DNA from: RFSX01 sp965248155
Lineage (GTDB): Bacteria; Bacteroidota; Bacteroidia; Chitinophagales; Saprospiraceae
Reading direction: 5' to 3'
Assembly (NCBI GenBank): GCA_965248155.1
Contig: CBDFIO010000002.1
Location: 1,984,001-2,048,000 of the forward strand
DNA length: 64,000 bases
Position numbers and translations under genes: made by a program. Of the stretch, positions 62,093 to 64,000 are shown piece by piece (the first letter of the stretch is position 1; the number at the start of each line of letters is the position of its first letter). The notes beneath the pieces are model-generated. The model had not been told where the DNA came from and did not search any database. It was given only the letters and a program-made list of their open reading frames with translations.

Positions 62093-62808
62093 TTTGGTTT
62101 CGGTGGTTTTGATGGACGGATCTCTACCTTGCTTGGTAAAGTACGTGCCGGCATTTTTAATAAGTCGATTACCATTTGCCCTATATCCTCAGGTTGAATT
62201 TTCCAATGATCAGCTTCTGATGGACGGTGATTGTTAAAATGGGTAGCTACCGAGCCTGGCATTATGGTCGTACATTTAATATCATAATGTCTAAGATCAA
62301 GCATAACGGCTTGTGTGAAACCGACCAACCCAAATTTGCTTGCATTATATGCAGCACCTCTGGCAAAAAAATTAGTTCCAGCCAGACTTGAGATGGTCAT
62401 AATATACCCTCTTGATTTTTTTAAATCTTGGACTGAAGCTTTTACTGTATTAAATACCCCGGTTAAATTTACATCAATCACCTCATGCCATTGTTCCGGA
62501 GTCAATTCTTCTATAGAAGCAAAGTGTCCTACTCCTGCATTTGCAATCACAACATCAACAGCGCCCCATTTTTCATTAATAACTTGAATAGACTTTACCA
62601 TATCCTCAAGTTGAATCACATTTCCGCAATGTGCGATTAGATGATCTGGATATTTTGATCCCAGGTCATTGACGATTTCATCTAATTTGTCTTGAGATCT
62701 TCCGGTTATCATTACTTTCATCCCATGTGCTAACATGGCTTCAGCAATTCCAAGTCCTATACCTTTCGATCCTCCGGTTATAAGAGAAACTTTTCCTGAT
62801 AATTCCAT
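62089..62808 (-). CDS. Short-chain dehydrogenase/reductase
   Basis: 239 aa, classical SDR. NAD(P)-binding TGGSKGIGLGIAEAML (about 10-25), NAGVGHF (about 89-95), catalytic Ser in SSLAGTNFF (about 143), Tyr and Lys in AAYNASKFGLVGF (about 155-159) and MPGSVATHF. It resembles 3-ketoacyl-ACP reductase-like and sepiapterin-like members; the substrate cannot be stated. It overlaps the receptor gene end by 4 bp in convergent orientation and faces away from the FKBP gene. Confidence 0.93.
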   Translation of the reverse strand: MELSGKVSLITGGSKGIGLGIAEAMLAHGMKVMITGRSQDKLDEIVNDLGSKYPDHLIAHCGNVIQLEDMVKSIQVINEKWGAVDVVIANAGVGHFASIEELTPEQWHEVIDVNLTGVFNTVKASVQDLKKSRGYIMTISSLAGTNFFARGAAYNASKFGLVGFTQAVMLDLRHYDIKCTTIMPGSVATHFNNHRPSEADHWKIQPEDIGQMVIDLLKMPARTLPSKVEIRPSKPPKPN

Positions 62809-62922
62809 AAATTATATGATTGTAGGGTCAAAATAAGTAAGTGTAATTCAATTTATATATTTTTTGTCGTCAATTCCTATTTATGTGTTTGCATTAAAAT
62901 GAAAATATATGATTGAAGATTC

Positions 62923-62930
62923 TATTTTTG
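62923..62930 (+). promoter_or_regulatory. Probable -7 element of the FKBP gene
   Basis: TATTTTTG followed by CAGC, the form seen at other promoters here (hppA). It is 15 bp before the ATG at 62946, giving a leader of about 9 nt. Confidence 0.6.
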
Positions 62931-62945
62931 CAGCAAATATTAAAC

Positions 62946-63434
62946 ATGAAATTATTCAGATATCTATCTGTTCTATTATTTGTCCTTATAATATCTTCTT
63001 GTGTAAGTGATTGTGGATTGGAATTAATCGTTCCTACAAGTGTGAACACGGCCGTAGCAGATGCCAATGAGGCAGAAATCCAGGACTACATAAATACGCA
63101 CAATTTACAAACTCAAAAAACTTCTTCTGGTTTACATTATATAATCAATGATTCCGGCGGGACTCAGAAACCTGATCTTTGTGATGAAGTAATAGCGATC
63201 TATACTGGCTATTTAACCAATGGAGTTGTATTTGACAGTTCTGGAGTCAGTGGAGCGAGCTTTCCATTATCTAATGTTATTCTGGGATGGCAAGAAGGGA
63301 TTCCAATATTTGGAAAAGAGGGTAGTGGCAAACTATTAATACCACCCAAATTGGGATATGGTCCCGGTTCACCCTCGGCCTTAATACCTTCTAATAGTGT
63401 ATTGGTCTTCGATATTGAGATTCTTGATTTTTAA
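62946..63434 (+). CDS. FKBP-type peptidyl-prolyl isomerase lipoprotein
   Basis: 162 aa from ATG 62946 (MKLFRYLSVLLF), preferred over an earlier start that would overlap the promoter. Lipoprotein signal ends LIISSC. The FKBP domain occupies about residues 65-162: VIAIYTGYLTNGVVFDSS, ILGWQEGIPIFGKEGSGKLLIPPKLGYG and SNSVLVFDIEILDF, all family hallmarks. It helps prolyl isomerisation of exported proteins. Its stop is shortly followed by the YheT-like gene on the same strand. Confidence 0.93.
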   Translation: MKLFRYLSVLLFVLIISSCVSDCGLELIVPTSVNTAVADANEAEIQDYINTHNLQTQKTSSGLHYIINDSGGTQKPDLCDEVIAIYTGYLTNGVVFDSSGVSGASFPLSNVILGWQEGIPIFGKEGSGKLLIPPKLGYGPGSPSALIPSNSVLVFDIEILDF

Positions 63435-63441
63435 GAACTAG

Positions 63442-64000
63442 CTTCTGGAATATTCACCAAATATATTTTTTAGAAACGGGCATTTCAATACGATATATCC
63501 AACGCTTTTCAGAAAGAAGCCTAAGCTGGATTTTGTACGACAAAGGATCGAAACTCCGGATCAGGATTTTCTTGATATAGATGTAATTAAGAGTGAAGTA
63601 TCAAGATTAGCTATTCTATGTCATGGACTTGAAGGGAGTAGTGATTCGCACTATATGAAAGGAACAGCTTCAATATTAAGTAAGCACAACTGGGATGTAG
63701 CTGCAGTCAATTACAGAAGTTGTAGTGGTCATATCAATCTTAAGCCACGAATGTATCATAGTGGAGCAACAGAAGATATTGATGCGATTGTAAACTTTTT
63801 TGTTGAAAAATATGAAGAAATAGTTTTGGTAGGATTCAGTCTTGGAGGAAACTTAGCCTTAAAATATTGTGGTGAAAAATCTTCAAACCTTCATCCTGCT
63901 ATTTTGCTGTTATTGCAATATCTGTTCCTGTTGATTTGGAAGCAGGATCACTACATATAGGGCTGAAATCTAATTTCCTTTATGAACGAAAATTTCTTTC
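63442..64000 (+). pseudogene. YheT-like alpha/beta hydrolase, frameshifted and cut by window edge
   Basis: An open frame after TAG 63439-63441 reads FFRNGHFNTIYPTLFRKKP, the typical start of the YheT/UPF0017 hydrolases, then LCHGLEGSSDSHYM, VNYRSCSGH and the nucleophile elbow VGFSLGGN. No ATG, GTG or TTG precedes the homologous part; a CTG (63445) is the only near option. At 63902-63905 (four T) the frame breaks; the next frame continues AVIAISVPVDLEAG and SNFLYERKF to the edge, as if one T were missing. Either a pseudogene or a sequence error at the run. The His of the triad lies beyond the window. Confidence 0.75.

Overview
The window is a low-GC chromosomal segment from a free-living member of the Bacteroidota, most likely a Saprospiria- or Cytophagia-type marine or environmental lineage (phylum confident, finer rank inferred). 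Evidence: type IX secretion tails on three large secreted proteins, a SusC/SusD pair, a FecI/FecR/TonB-receptor locus, the characteristic order bamD-rpoZ-coaBC-DUF4835, DUF4331 pairs, and Bacteroidota promoter elements (TAnnTTTG, sometimes with TTG about 19-20 bases upstream). I see no rRNA, tRNA, CRISPR array, prophage or classical defence island.

Layout. 1-2.8 kb: minus-strand DUF4331/DUF4331/TPR genes followed by an ECF sigma factor cut by the left edge. 2.8-3.5 kb: mostly non-coding, ending in a strong orphan terminator. 3.5-5.2 kb: two membrane proteins including a GT-C type glycosyltransferase. 5.2-11.3 kb: minus-strand run of a T9SS-secreted LVIVD protein, a di-heme peroxidase of MbnH/MauG type, its MbnP-like partner, a DnaQ-type exonuclease and a TerC membrane protein. 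11.4-14 kb: Crp/Fnr regulator divergent from pckA. 14-20.3 kb: giant SprB-repeat adhesin-like protein, an S9 (DPP IV) peptidase, smpB. 20.3-22.3 kb: ECF sigma factor with an unusual anti-sigma-like/beta-barrel hybrid. 22.5-27.9 kb: parC, patatin lipase, membrane TPR protein.

27.8-32.6 kb is a decayed two-component locus. The NarL-type response regulator has lost its DNA-binding domain at a junction where a convergent TPR gene also ends abnormally. The partner TPR-histidine kinase is split by a complete 1030-bp IS982 element with a 7-bp target duplication. Between the two lies a structured-RNA candidate. A PLP-dependent enzyme overlaps the kinase stop codon. 32.6-36.5 kb: purN, DUF4835, coaBC (frameshifted in a T9 run), rpoZ, bamD in one operon with a clear promoter. 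36.5-43.5 kb: GH3-family protein, SH3 protein, GNAT, SusD, SusC. 43.6-46 kb: DtxR-family regulator with metal-binding protein and ATPase but no permease. 46.2-49 kb: Na+/H+ pyrophosphatase and a frameshifted small membrane protein. 49.1-55.5 kb: PNGase F-like secreted protein and an M16 protease.

55.6-62.1 kb is a second damaged signalling locus: a duplicated-domain lipoprotein, an ECF sigma factor split by an 819-bp IS1-family element (8-bp target duplication), a metallopeptidase lipoprotein, a FecR anti-sigma factor with an in-frame TGA, and an STN-domain TonB receptor. The end holds an SDR oxidoreductase, an FKBP-type isomerase and a YheT-like hydrolase with a frameshift, cut by the right edge.

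The strongest overall theme is decay of regulatory systems: two separate signalling loci are broken by two different insertion sequences plus further lesions, while neighbouring genes are intact. Three of the lesions (coaBC, YheT-like, small membrane protein) are small indels that could instead be sequence errors, and coaBC is normally essential, so this must be settled before calling them real.
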